From: Vespa crabro
Taxonomy: Eukaryota; Arthropoda; Insecta; Hymenoptera; Vespidae
Direction of reading: 5' to 3'
NCBI RefSeq assembly: GCF_910589235.1
Contig: NC_060955.1
Location: 15,824,838 to 15,888,837, forward strand
Length of the DNA stretch: 64,000 nt
Positions 26,631 through 39,200 of this stretch are shown piece after piece. Under the pieces are notes generated by a model. The model ran no database searches, was not told the origin of the DNA, and worked only from the letters and a program-made list of their open reading frames with translations. Made by a program: the position numbers and the translations under genes. Each line of letters opens with the position of its first letter. Position 1 is the first letter of the stretch.

Positions 26631-29522
26631 ATTTTCGATGAAAGATAATTCGAAAACATCGCATAGTAGCACGCTTGTTGATCTTTAACAACGTATAACG
26701 ATGGCTCCCGCGATGGCGAACCGCACCTCAAACGACAAAATGAGGAATTTCAAAGCGGAACCGGATAATGCGATAATTGTATTCCGAGAATCAGCGCGGC
26801 ACGCATTCTCCTTAACAGGGCCTCTACGAGTCTCCGTCCTCTTCTTCTTCGACCGTCTGACACGATGGTAGACACGGCAAGAAAGAAACTATAACTGCCC
26901 GATGAAACGAGAATCGGTTTGTTCTCGTGTCTGACAACATACCTCATCTATTTTGCTATCTTTGATAACACGAAATTTATTCCTGAAATGTATGACTCGT
27001 TGATACTTGTAAATTAAAGAATAAAGAATTAAATTTGATATAAAATATTTTACATAGTTATTAAAAAGATATTTATGGACTGATAAATCTTATTATCTAT
27101 GTATGCTAGTTCTTATAAAATTTTTATTGTCGATTGAAAAAAACGATCGAGAGCCCTCTTCGATCACGAACTATTGATCTTATTCTTCTTGATTTCTCGT
27201 CGGACGTGTTCGTATGTTTTTAAAATCACGTATTTCAGGGCCATATCGGCATGTTCCTCCTGATGAATTATTGATGAGATGGGTAAATTCGTCAAGAAGA
27301 AAGAAAGATCGAAAGCAGAAAAAGGAGGAGGAAAACAAAGAACGAAAGAAAAGTAGAAATAAATGTTAATCTTTGAAATTCCAGGCAGTCCGTTCTGATT
27401 TAGAATTTTTCCGCGATGGCCATTACATCTCTATTGGTCGAATGCATATTTATGGAACAAAATGTAGATCTTAGAACATATAAATGGTAAAGATTGACTT
27501 CGTGGAGGGCCAAGAGCTGGTGCATCATACGGCGCACTCATAAATTAGCTCTACTTGGCGGCTAACATGTTATTTGCCACCGAGCTCCACAAATGAGTTC
27601 ACTTTGTATTTAATTACTGGACTCACGCCCAGGGCGTATCACCGTGGCTGGACCCACCTTGTTTCGAGCCGCCTCCGACAGTATTTTCTCATCCTTTTCT
27701 CTTCCAACATCTTTCCATTCCCATCTCTTATGGCTTCTTTTTTCCTTTCTTACTTTATATTTTTCCTCGCAATTCTGACCGAAATTTAAGAAAGTAAAAT
27801 TATTTTTATAATCTTGATTATAAGCCTTGTGTAAAATATGTTTTTTCTCTTTAAATACTTGTTTACTTTATATTTATCACAGATTATAATGAATAGAATT
27901 TATAAAGATAACAAATTTGAAAACATTTACAAACTGAATAAATATAATACTTACTGACTATATCTAGTTATCTAGCTATTGTATATCTTATAAATTCTTC
28001 TTAAGAATCGTACTCGTATGATTTCTAAAAGACCCCCTTTTTGCTTCTATTGTATTCTTCTAATTTCTAAAAGGCTCATTTGTAGCTTCCAAAAAAATGC
28101 TATTCCGATGTACATCCCGGTTGTTATTGTTCTTACATTAGAGAGGTTGCACCGAGGGTCTATGTTCAAAATGTTAGATCCTTCCGATGAATTCGACCGA
28201 GCTAAATCGACGGCATGTCAGAATGGAGCGGGTTGAGCGAATGTTTCGGTCTGAAAGCACGCAGGTAGACGAGAAAGGTGGGTGAAGTTATAGCTGTACG
28301 GGGCAAGGGCAAGCGGTGGGACTTACGTCTTGTGGTCCTAATTATTGGTTCCGCCACGATTCTATTCCAAAACGAGATGATATTAAATGAAACCGATCGA
28401 TTTTCGTATCACGCCTGTCTAAGCAAAAAGATAGATCTCGCGAAGCTACGCGACGATATCGATATGAGAGAAGAAAGTTCATAAAATCGGCCGATCAATT
28501 TTTTTCTCTTAAAAAGCATTTTTCTTACCACCTGTATAGGTTTACTCTTTCCAAGTCGACAAGGAACAAGGAAGAATCATGAATTCGCGAAGAAAGGTAA
28601 AACAAGAAAGAAAAGAAAAAAGCAAGGAACAGTTATCGTGGACAAATCGCATAGGCTTTTCTTAGGAAGTTCGTGGCTGTTGCTTGCGCTCGTTCATGCG
28701 CTCTCGTTGAAGGTGTACGAAAAAGTACGAAAGGTTTTTAAGTAGAGGATTATCGTTCCGCTACTTAAGAAGAATTTTAGGACGGCGTTCGGACGATCTC
28801 GAAATCCAAGACGGCTGTGTCCCTCGAAGGGGAATGACAGAGAGATCGGGTTGCCTCGAGACCACCTTCATGCTTGCCACAAACTTTATCCTACCTGTTT
28901 TCGCTAATTGAGCGAGTAAAGATGTAACTGGACCTTACGTCCCTAAGGTATTTGCACCCTTTTTGCAAGATACGATCCTCGTTTCTCTTCTGAGCTCGGT
29001 GAACGCAAGAGATGGACCTGTACTCTGTGGCTCAGTCCAAGCCATCGCAGCCTGTGAGCACCAAATTCTTCGGAGGTAGATCTTAACCAATTTATAAGCA
29101 TTCTTTCTTTTTTACGCTACCAGAACTAAGTAGTTACACTAAGATTTTCCGTAAAATTAATAATAGATATCTTGTTAATTCTTTTATTTATAAAAATATG
29201 AAATTTGTAAGTTATTCTTTTTCTTTAGGCAAACTTGAATTAAAGTCTGATTAAAAATTGACATAGTAAAGTTAATCACATATTGAAAGCACTACAATTT
29301 ATTAGCCTATTAGTAGCATCTACTCTTTATTATTTTATCGATTTTAATATTAAACAATTATAGCTACTATCTTTTGATGAAAGCAAAGGATTTGATTCGT
29401 CTGTATTGAAGTGAGAAAACGATCGATAGACCGTGAGAATTTCACACGAAGAATTTCATCGGGAGTCACACGATCTATGCAACGAGTAACGAATATCCCA
29501 AAGAAGATGGCACTCTAACACA

Positions 29523-29595
29523 GAAAGAGAGAGAGAGAGAGAAAGAGAGAGAAGAGAGAGAGAGAGAAAGAGAGAAGAGAGAGAGAGAGAGAGTG
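29523..29595. repeat. (GA)n tract
   Basis: Imperfect GA dinucleotide tract of about 73 bp, some 490-560 bp before the atonal start codon. GAGAG cores would bind GAGA-factor-like proteins if the organism has them. Confidence 0.85.
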
Positions 29596-29659
29596 AGACT
29601 TTCCGAGAGAACGCAAAGCCTACATTGAGGATCTCTCTTTCTTTTTCCTCCCTTCTCGT

Positions 29660-29860
29660 GTAGCCATCGTAGGCGCCGGGCCACCTGTTGCGGTATCCGA
29701 ATGCGTACAGGGCCTGGTCCGCACTTAAGAGTTAACTAAAAATGTGGTGGGGATGTTGGACGTTCTCCGATTGGTTCGGCGGCACGTGCTCCACAAGGGT
29801 GCCTGCTCCTCGAATGCATAAAGTCCCTGGCGCGCTTTCACAAGACTTCAGAATCACCCC
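29660..29860 (+). promoter_or_regulatory. Probable atonal proximal promoter region
   Basis: This GC-rich 200-bp block lies 220-420 bp before the atonal ATG. It holds an exact Atonal-type E-box (CCACCTGTT, 29681-29689), an inverted CCAAT box (ATTGG, 29770-29774), a CACGTG E-box (29783-29788) and a TATA-like GCATAAAG (29816-29823). The order E-box, CCAAT, TATA-like is compatible with a core promoter and a site for autoregulation. A leader intron ending near 29984 (pyrimidine-rich, then TTAG) is possible but unproven. Confidence 0.35.
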
Positions 29861-30083
29861 GAGGGCCGACTCGGTGTGTACGCGTTTAAGATTATCGGAA
29901 ACACTTTTGATCTCGTGTATGGTACTATTTTTTCAAGTAGTGTAATAAAAAAGAAGAGCTTTAAATTTTTTGTCTCTCAATTAGATTGAATCATTTATTG
30001 ATAGAAGATCTAGGATCAGTGCAAACGATCAAGATCAAAGAGAAGAGGAGCTTTCAGTGTGATATCATACTGATTCTCGTACT

Positions 30084-30887
30084 ATGGAACTTCAGGAAAT
30101 GTTTCGTTACGGCTATATGTTTCCACCACGCGAGGATGAAGTCGAAACATGTACGTACTTGGAATTACCGAATTATACCAAAACAAAGTCTGGCTTGCCT
30201 CCAGTGAGCACTTTGACTGTACCTCGTTGCGTGTTATATGAAAGTAACAGAAGCGACGGCTGGCACACTCCAAGCCCTACGGCGAGTGTACGATCCGTCA
30301 GCCCTGCTACGACACTCTCGATTTCTTCGGAACCAGAAATTAATATAATCGGGGGTCCCTCCTATCGTCTTTTATCCGGGACAGTGGAAGACCAAAGATA
30401 TACAACCAAGAGAATGGCTAATAGTACTGGTTGTGTCGTGGTTGGAAAAACACGATCCTCGCGTTTGGACACCGTAGATCTTGGAGAAGAATTGGATGTG
30501 GATGCTGATGGGGAAGCTGAACACGATAAAGCTCAGTCCTGTCGTGGAAGCGTCATCAGCAACTCTAGTGGTCTTTCGGACAGAACAATGGATGCTGATA
30601 GCGAAGACAATGAAGAGACAAGCGACGGTCCTGATTCAGCCGGTAATCCTACTTCTTCTGGACGAGATACAAGGAGACGAGGCAAATACGTTAGCTCTAC
30701 AACGGTTAGGAAACGAAGACTAGCTGCCAATGCCAGAGAGAGAAGACGGATGCAGAATCTTAACAAAGCTTTCGATAGGTTGAGAGCTTATCTACCTTCG
30801 CTTGGAAATGATAGGCAATTATCCAAATACGAAACTCTTCAAATGGCACAATCTTACATCACGGCACTTTACGATCTTTTACAATAA
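30084..30887 (+). CDS. ato: Atonal proneural bHLH transcription factor (single exon, 267 aa)
   Basis: Nuclear transcription factor that, with an E-protein partner such as Daughterless, specifies photoreceptor and chordotonal precursors in insects. The bHLH domain occupies residues 211-267 at the extreme C-terminus, as in fly Atonal. The basic region reads ANARERRRM and helix 2 contains LSKYETLQMAQSYI, the signature of the Atonal subgroup rather than the Amos/Cato, Scute or Neurogenin groups. The N-terminal 200 residues are Ser/Asp/Glu rich, with SP-type sites around residues 60-80 and an acidic stretch near 130-190. An in-frame TGA eight codons before the ATG supports the start. The gene is intronless and isolated by 23 kb upstream and 5 kb downstream. 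Paralogue assignment within the Atonal family is the only real uncertainty. Confidence 0.93.
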   Translation: MELQEMFRYGYMFPPREDEVETCTYLELPNYTKTKSGLPPVSTLTVPRCVLYESNRSDGWHTPSPTASVRSVSPATTLSISSEPEINIIGGPSYRLLSGTVEDQRYTTKRMANSTGCVVVGKTRSSRLDTVDLGEELDVDADGEAEHDKAQSCRGSVISNSSGLSDRTMDADSEDNEETSDGPDSAGNPTSSGRDTRRRGKYVSSTTVRKRRLAANARERRRMQNLNKAFDRLRAYLPSLGNDRQLSKYETLQMAQSYITALYDLLQ

Positions 30888-31177
30888 CGATCATTTGATA
30901 GGAGTTGCTTCATCTTGAATCTCTTTTCGAATTTTTAACAAATCAGATATATATAATATCAATCGAATTAACCGATATACTTTGTGACAAACGAAAATAT
31001 CAGTATTATCTTGAACAATAGGGTATCGAATGATAATGAATTGTTTTTGAAAACGAGATCATGCAGGCAGCATTACGCGTACAACCTTTCTACAGATATC
31101 AATCATATCCTCTGTATATACTATCACCCACCGATAACTTGTATATTTTGTACGATAGTCTGACTAATTAAGCGATA

Positions 31178-31183
31178 AATAAA
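31178..31183 (+). terminator. atonal polyadenylation signal
   Basis: AATAAA about 290 bp after the atonal stop codon, in an AT-rich 3' UTR; the first canonical hexamer downstream of the gene. Confidence 0.5.
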
Positions 31184-31587
31184 ACTAATTAAACCTTGTA
31201 TTATATAGCATAACATATAATTTATTGTAATTGAGATAAGTGACAAAGAAGAACAAAGTGATATTTTTGTGAATAAAATTTTTGCAGATAAATTAATTTC
31301 ATCTTGTAAAACTTTCCCTTTTCTTTCCTAATAATTTTAGAAGAAAATTTCACAACACGAAGTTCTGAGTTCTGCGAAGAAAATCAATTTCCAACAAATT
31401 TACAGGTATAAATTAATGAGTTTCAGGAAAGTCAAAGAATGTTCGATCAAAAAGGAACATCATCGTCATCGGTGGTCCGGCCGTCATACGAAACCAGCAC
31501 GACACTTTGGTGCCCGGTTTCATCGCAATTTGAGAACCTGCAGTATTTTCTTCCTATGACGATGACGATGACTCCTTTTTCACTCTT

Positions 31588-31589
<2 letters not shown>

Positions 31590-31676
<87 letters not shown>
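31590..31676. repeat. (CT)n microsatellite
   Basis: A pure CT dinucleotide tract of about 87 bp, the longest pure dinucleotide run in the window, some 700 bp after atonal. Confidence 0.95.
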
Positions 31677-31677
<1 letters not shown>

Positions 31678-32644
31678 GTCTTTTTTTCCTACTCTTTTTG
31701 TATCCTCTCGCAAAGAAGGTCTCTTTTTCTCAAAATATTTAAATTTTCAAAATATCACTTGTGTCTATCGTATAAGTGAATCTATGAAGTTACATTCTTC
31801 TTTTAAAAAGCTTCAGGATGATCTCGTAACACGAGATTCCGACGTCCGAGTCCTTTACGTGATTCCGACAAATTATATTAAGCCGATATTTTAGGATATC
31901 TATCTAAAAAGATGTAGAATATCTAGGAACGAAGTAAATTTCTCATTGTTTTAAAAATGCAATCAAAATTGGTTTCTTATTTATCTCGATAATATCTAAT
32001 TTTGATTAATTAATAATTTAACATTAATAGAATTATATAATAACTATTCTTCTTGCAATTCAAAATGCATCGGTTAACAATAACGGTATTAATAAAATTT
32101 ACGACCCTAGGAACTCAATGAGTATCTTTACACGACAGAAGATATAAATTAAACGAAATGATAGTCCCGTGATTTTGAAAAGCATTGAAAATTACCATCC
32201 AAATGAGTTACTACACGGGAAGTTGTTGGTATTCTGCTTTTACATAGAACTACCGCTGTTCTTTTCTTTTTTTGAAAGAATTTTTAAAGTAAGAAGTAAA
32301 TTATAATATCTCCGATACAAGAATATCCAATAATTATCTTTAGATAATCAGAATTATATTGTAAATAATTTATGAGTATTTACGAGGCAAGTTTTCGCAA
32401 GAAATTATAACTAATTTTAGGAAAATCTATACATACTTTCATTGTTAAAGAACAAGCAACTGATCGCAAAAAGATCTTTCGTAGAAAGTCTACACTTGAC
32501 TTCAAAGGTTGAAACGTGGATATTCCGATAAAGCGGGCTATTCGATGTGACCGTCAAACATTCGACAGGAATATCGGACCACCCTGCCTAGCAACGATCC
32601 CACAGCCGTGAGCTTCAAATTGAACGATCGATCTTACCCCACAG

Positions 32645-32739
32645 GAGAGAAAAAAAGAGAGAGATAGAGAGAGGGAAAGAGAAAGGGAAAAGAGAGAGAG
32701 AGAGAGGAGAGAGAGAGGGAAGAGAGAGAAAGAGAAAGA
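32645..32739. repeat. GA-rich tract
   Basis: Imperfect purine tract of about 95 bp made of GA, GGGA and GAAA units. Confidence 0.85.
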
Positions 32740-35700
32740 TATTCTGCAACTCCTGCGCGAGTTTGTCGCGCGAGAGAATAGCGGCTTGTTGTACGTCCTC
32801 GTTGGAAGTCGACTGATTTATATGTGCACCGAATCGGTCGCTTTGTAATACTCGGCCGAACGTATAAGTGGATGCGCATCGTTTCGCTCGACTCCTCTTT
32901 ACATTTTATTTTTTTCTTCATTTCTTTCCTTTATAGATTTGTCTGCTCTTGTTTACTGTGAAATGAAATTTTGTGCGACCTGAGCTGAAATCGAATGGGA
33001 ACTATTTTGAACTAGAAAATTAGAAAATTGAAAAATTTTATTTTAAATCACTATTTGTGATCATGAGTTCATAACTCGTTTTTGCGATTTCTTTTGTGAG
33101 GACCATTATATTTCCTCTTCTTCGAATTGATCTTCGAAAGACTTTTCTTGACGATAACAGAAAAGAAAAATCTCCTATCGTGTAGAATTAAAAATGCAAG
33201 ACGGATATCGCAAAGTGAGATCAAAATTTTTGATCGACTTCATCCGATAAAACCAGATACATCCGGCGTTCCTAAAGAGGTGAATAAGAAAGAGGAAGAG
33301 AGAACACACACACAGGTGCAGTGATGGAGATAGGGATTCGGCTGAATGCGCGCTACCGACAAATTTCAACGGACCGATTATATTTATCGCTTGATTCCAA
33401 CCACAAGATTACATTATTCCGATGCTTAATGCGTTACGCCTTAATGCGGTCTCCTCCTTCGAGACGAGACGACGTTAGGTATTTGCGGAGAGTTTAGGGC
33501 TACTCGTGCAGCGTGCTTAACTTAAACCGCTTCTCAAATAAAGCAATCTCCACGATCAGACAACGATGCGGCGTCGTTTGTCCTCTCGTCCTTCTCACTC
33601 CAATCCTTTTCGTCTCTTCTCTTTCTCTCTTATTCTCGCTAAACCACCCTCTATCGATGGAAGTATTTTGACATTGGCGATCTGGTCACTTGCTTGGACG
33701 AGCAACTACCGTTCTTTTTTGCAAAGCGATATCGTGATGAAGCTCCTTACATCCTTAAATAATTAATTGTTCGCTGGAAATATTTACATTTTTTTATCTC
33801 CTACCTTTCTTAATTATTTCTTTTTCTCCTTTTTTTCAGTCGAAAAATCTTTCAATGATGGCGAACAATGCCACTAAAACTTCCAAGAATACTATAATAA
33901 AGTGAAGATGATCAAATATGTTTAGCTATATTTAGAATTATTCTGTTTTTATTTAGAATTATTTAGGTCGTATAAACTACATCCGATTGCTTTCTTAAAA
34001 GAAGGATACTTGAAAAGCTAACTTTTCAATTCTCTCGTACTATTATCAAATTATATTTGCTTTTCTTTTACGACTTACCATATTTCGCACTTAGCTCGAG
34101 TATACTCTTTTCCTAAAAAATGTTTACTTTAACATTTAAGTACTAAATACTCCGTTAAATATTTTATTACGCTGTTATTATATAAAAAAATTTACCAGCT
34201 TCCTTGGAAAATAATACAATACACAATATTGTTGTAAAACTTTTACACAAAAACTTCCAATTCAAAGCTCAACGTGAGAATTTGCAATGTCGTTCTTTTA
34301 ATCTCCTAACGCGCCTACGCAATAAGGTGATCCTTACAACGGAAAGTCTATTGAATAAAAGGAAAAGCTACTAAAGGAGATCGAAATCAAAATCGGAATT
34401 CTTCCGTGTAAACTTCTTTTATGCTTTGTCAATATGACAGCAGTCCCATTTAGTTTTGACTTTCGATGCGTGTTCGCGCGAATACTTCCGGATTATAAAA
34501 CGCAGGTAGATGAGAGGTCGATCCCACCGAATGCAACCAAAAACACGACCGCCTTTGTGCAATGCCTCCATGATTCTACGCGTCCGACTCTTTAAGCTCA
34601 TAAATCGGTAAAAGATCCTGATTTTGATTCTAGGTTCTTTCTTTCTCTTTTTATTATATTTTCTATTTGTTACTTCTTAGAGATACTCTTCTCTTTTCAG
34701 AATTATCCTTCTATTCTTTCAGGATACTAAAACATTCTTTATATTAAGGAAGTCGCTTGATAAATATTGTTTAAAAATAAGTTTTTCTTCTTTCACAAAA
34801 ATATGAAAATATCCACTACGTCGAATATCTAAATGAACAAAATAAAAAAAAAGAATGTAGAATTGCAAGATCAGTATTATCGGAAAAAAAAATAATGCGA
34901 GACTAGAAATGTTTTATTTGAGAAAAAATATTTACTTTCTTTTCGAAAGGATTAATTAAAGAAATTTTTTATAAAAATGAAGTTTTCTGATTATTTAAAA
35001 TAATTCTCATGAAGTATTTATCTAGTTAAATAGCATTCAAAAATGTTACATTTAAAAGACATTTAATTAATAATAAATATTTTGAACCGTTATTGGAGCA
35101 AAAAAAATATAGTGTAGTGAAATAAAATACTTTCCATAATGTTCAAGACAATTGGAGTTCCGATGTCACGGGAGCATACAATTGGCGTATTACACGTGTG
35201 AACAAAATTTAACATCCTTGATCGAGTGATTTGTTCATTAATCAGAAAATTAATGATATTCGCTTTACTCGACCGAAGAACCTTAACACAGGAGAAACAT
35301 TCTTTTCCTATTATACACTATTATTTAGTTACGCATTTAATTGTCTTCCGTCTTTCTTGCTTGGAAAATGGTGGAACGTTAGTACGGCGACAGACTCGAA
35401 AACGCGAAGAAGAATCTAATGATCAAGGAGTAAGGGAAGTCAAATTGATGGGAAAGTGGGGGTTGACGAAGCAACCCAAGGGTGAGAAGAATGGACGAAA
35501 AAGGTGCAGAGTGGGAGGAAGAGAAAGGGGAGAGGGAACACGCGGCAAAGCCGGTTGCGCGTGACACGCGCGTATCTCGCCACTCGAAACTGCCCCAGGG
35601 ACATTAATCCCATTTAATCGAACACCGGCTCGGAAGGACCCGATCCCTCTTCAGCCGCCATTCTTGTTTACCGCCCGTTGCACCAGCGAGCACTCGAACT

Positions 35701-36260
35701 CGGCATCGTCCTACGCGTGTGTTTACTCAAGCTAATGATCACTCCCTCTCTCTTTCTCTCTCTTTCTGTTTTTTCCTTTCTATTTTTACTCTACTGCTTT
35801 GTAAACTCTGTTTAGAACATTCACAATCTCGGATGCGTAATTGTATTGTGCACGCGTTCGTTTCGTCGTCTCTCATGGATCGGAGTTGTATTTTCAATTT
35901 TTTTTATGATTTTCATCGTAAGATGATGGACATGAATCCATTCAGTGACGAAAGGATTGATTATTAATTATCAAATATGAATAAATTGATATTTAAGAAG
36001 ATATTTTCAATATATCAGTACACTCTTAAAATAAAATCTAGACTAATAAAATATTTCGTGTCATTTATTATTTAAATTTCTCTTCCTTAAGCATCATTAA
36101 TGTATGAAAATAGTAGATTATGAAAATGAATAGATATACTTAGCTCTTCGCATTATTCATTTCTATTTGATAAAATAATTAATTGTAATTTACGGAATAG
36201 GATTAAACCGTTAAACATCGTCAATCATAAATCTCAATTCTTCTTTTTATCACTTTAGCA

Positions 36261-39200
36261 TTACCGATATTCCTTGCTATTTTCATTCTCGTCTTCGTCC
36301 GACCGATTTTCGTTTTCATGGCTTTCCTCGAGATCGGGGCGAACGTCAATAAGTAAACTTTGCCGACACAACGTGGAGATCGTACTCATATTTCCGTCTT
36401 CATTGTCCTTCCCTCGCATCAATTTTGAAATCCTTAATTTATTGACTATTCTTGCTAAGGGTCCATCAGAATCTTGTCGCTTCGATATCGTTCGTGGTAA
36501 GGATTCACATCCACGATTACTACTAGCAAGCCGACCAAAAGTATCCGGATCGACGTTTATCATTCCTGCGCTCGCAGATTTTACCAAATCAGACTTGGAA
36601 TTCGAATTCTGAGAAAAGGTTGCTGATTGTGAAACGGATGACGGTTGAATCGGACATCTAAAATAAGTTTTACATTCGTTAGAAATTATAGTAAAAATAC
36701 GAATGTCGCAATTGATTCATAATATAATATCGATTTTTAAATTTATTGTCAGCCACTTACTCAACTGTAAGATCCTGATTTGTATCTTCACAATTTATAT
36801 TTTCGATGTTCAAAGTCAAATCTTTATGATCGTCCATGGAAAGTGGATTATCCTTTTGATTTGAAGTTACGGGTGTCAAAGGCTCTAGCATGGACTGACA
36901 TAAGGGACCACCACGACGCGATAGAAAGCCTTCTTTTGCCCGTTGTATTCTCGAACTCCGTGACTCTGTTGTCGTTGTAGCAATACAACTACCAATTCTA
37001 CCGTCTCTTTTCGCCGCCGCATTTGAAAGGATCCGTAATTTGTGTACAAGATCTGAAGGCAATTTATCCTCAGTTATCATGGAACGCTCTGTTTCATCTT
37101 CTTCCTGTATTCCGAAAATTGGTACGACTAGAAGAATTAAATTTTTAATTAAATTCTATGTAAATATGTGTGTGGTATAAACTAAACAATTCAGAATTTA
37201 TTAAAGTACCAGATAAACGATGATCCTGTTCAGTCTCTCGAACTATAATTTCTTCGTACCCGTCATCAATAGGATTTCTATAAACTTTTTTATTTTCCTC
37301 ATCTTTCTTCTCTATTACTTTTTTTTCTTCAGCATATGCGATCTCTTTATTAATTTCTTCGTCACGCGTACTTGAGCTAATTTCCACATTTTCGATACTA
37401 ATTTTCTTTCCTTCTTTTTCAGTTATTATTTTATTGTTCTGAACAACACGGTCTTCCCCTGAACATGTACGCCTGTGATATTTTTTTTTTTCCGGCTCTT
37501 TCGAAGAAGATCGAAGGATCCATGGAAGAGATAGAGGCGTACGAGGCACTGTCTCATGTCGCGAAGTTCTCGGCGATGCCGATCTCGATTTACTCTTACT
37601 CTTGCTTTTTGGTCTTTCCACTCGATTTGAATTGGACTCGTCGATATCTCTTTCATGAGAAGCACGACGAAAAGTTGAAAATATCATACGTTTGGTCTTA
37701 ATGAAAACGTTTCGAGAAGTAGATTCTGCTTTCTGTTTCGCTCGTACGCCGTTATTCACATTTTGATTTACAACGTGAGAGTCAAGTTCAAGAGGAAGCT
37801 TATTGTTGTCGTTACAAGCTCCATCCAAGTTTGAATAATTATTGAAAATATTCAAAGTTTCATCCTTCTTCGATCTTGACGAGTTGCTCGCACTGTCGCT
37901 ACTCGCCGTAGGAACGACTATCTTCTTTAGAGTTTCTTCGTTGATGATGATCCTTTCAACGCAACGTGCTCCGCCATGAGTCAATACAGTTAATGGCGTC
38001 GTTCTAATAGTTGGCTCACGATATTCCAGATTACCGTTCTTAAACGGCGTTGAAATCCTCTCGAAGGAACGGTATTGTTTCTCTTCTGTTTTTCTGATTG
38101 TTTCAATTTCTTTTACGAGTGATATGTTTTCCCTCGCAATCTCTTCTTCCTTCGAAATTTCTGTGTTTCGAATTTCTTTACTGTTGTCATGTTTGTTTTC
38201 AATAATACTGGAGGAAGAAAAATCGTGAGAGCATTTCATAGCATTAACATCAGTGTATTGACGTAATGGAAATATTTTTTTATCTTTACAGAACTCATCT
38301 TCAATATTTTTTTCTTTCTTTGAGATTTCACTTGCATCAACATCATTATTCCAAAAGAAGTCTTTATACATAAAAGAAAGGAAATATTTATTATACATAT
38401 CGTATATTTAATGTATATGATTAAATTTATATTAATTATATACAATAAATAATAAATAATAATGGATTAAGCGTTAAAAATTGATTTATTTTACATTTAT
38501 ATTCCTACCCGATCCAGACTTCGAAGATACAGTAGAACTTCTCGATAAGTTTCCTATATTATCGACAATGTGTACAGCTCCAGATTGATGATGATAAGAG
38601 AAGTTTAAGACCCTGTCGTTCTTGTTTCTATCAGGGATTTCTTTCTTGTCATCGTTTTTGTCGTCAACGTCGTTTTTATCCTCGTCTTTTTTCAGCTCCT
38701 TCTTTTCGCTCCTTTGTTCCTCGTTATTCTCGTACGGCAACTCCTGGTTGTACCGACAGGACGCTAATTTCGATCGTGTTATGATAAAACTTATCTTCTC
38801 GGAAGATTTTTAAACAAAATTGTTCAATATCATAAGATTCTCGATAATTTTTCTTATATGTGAAACCGAAGAAAAAATAAATAAAAATATTCTTAGAATT
38901 AAAAGACGAAGTAATGATATATATAAAATGTACCATTGGTTCCTCCATTTCTTCCATAGCTCTAGTTTCCGTAGTTGTAGTCGGAATATCCTCGCATTTG
39001 GACACATTATGCACAAGTGTATCTTCTAAAAAAGATATTATAATAATAATACGTATTATATTATTTCTTTATTTTAACGGTAAATATATACCTACCAATA
39101 CATTCATTAGTCATCATCCAAATTTTGTTCGTATTATCATCTTTGTTGCCACCAAAACGAATACCTAGTATATCACTGGAATCAAAATATAAAATCTGCG

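Larger units (their letters stand above)
16501..29640. other. Gene-free, CpG-rich DNA upstream of atonal, proximal part
   Basis: No spliced or conserved coding sequence is recognisable. GC-richer islands that could be enhancers lie at about 20750-20960, 21360-21690, 22240-22460, 25100-25420, 27230-27660 and 28650-29060. Exact CCACCTGTT 9-mers occur at 17733-17741 and 22355-22363. Simple repeats include a poly-T near 18203-18218, purine or pyrimidine tracts at 21017-21066 and 21163-21235, a TTC-rich minisatellite at 26301-26630 and a GA tract at 29523-29595. A small tandem duplication with a 20-bp period sits at 23562-23595. A 7-bp-arm palindrome lies at 25149-25163. The whole stretch is best read as regulatory DNA. 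Confidence 0.4.
31184..36260. other. Gene-free DNA between atonal and the large minus-strand gene
   Basis: About 5 kb without recognisable genes. A (CT)n tract lies at 31590-31676 and a GA-rich tract at 32645-32739. GC-richer islands at about 33330-33560 and 35550-35720 stand out. The second holds a TAATCCC core (35604-35610, Otd/Bicoid class) and a short relative of the duplicated element. The convergent arrangement means both 3' UTRs end here; the large gene's end is at 36261 and its UTR lies below that. Confidence 0.4.

Noticed and set aside
26073..26691. Long open frames on both strands (up to 191 aa) across the TTC-rich array
   Set aside because: They translate a pyrimidine/purine tandem repeat into Leu/Phe or Glu/Lys strings; all frames stay open only because the repeat lacks stop codons.
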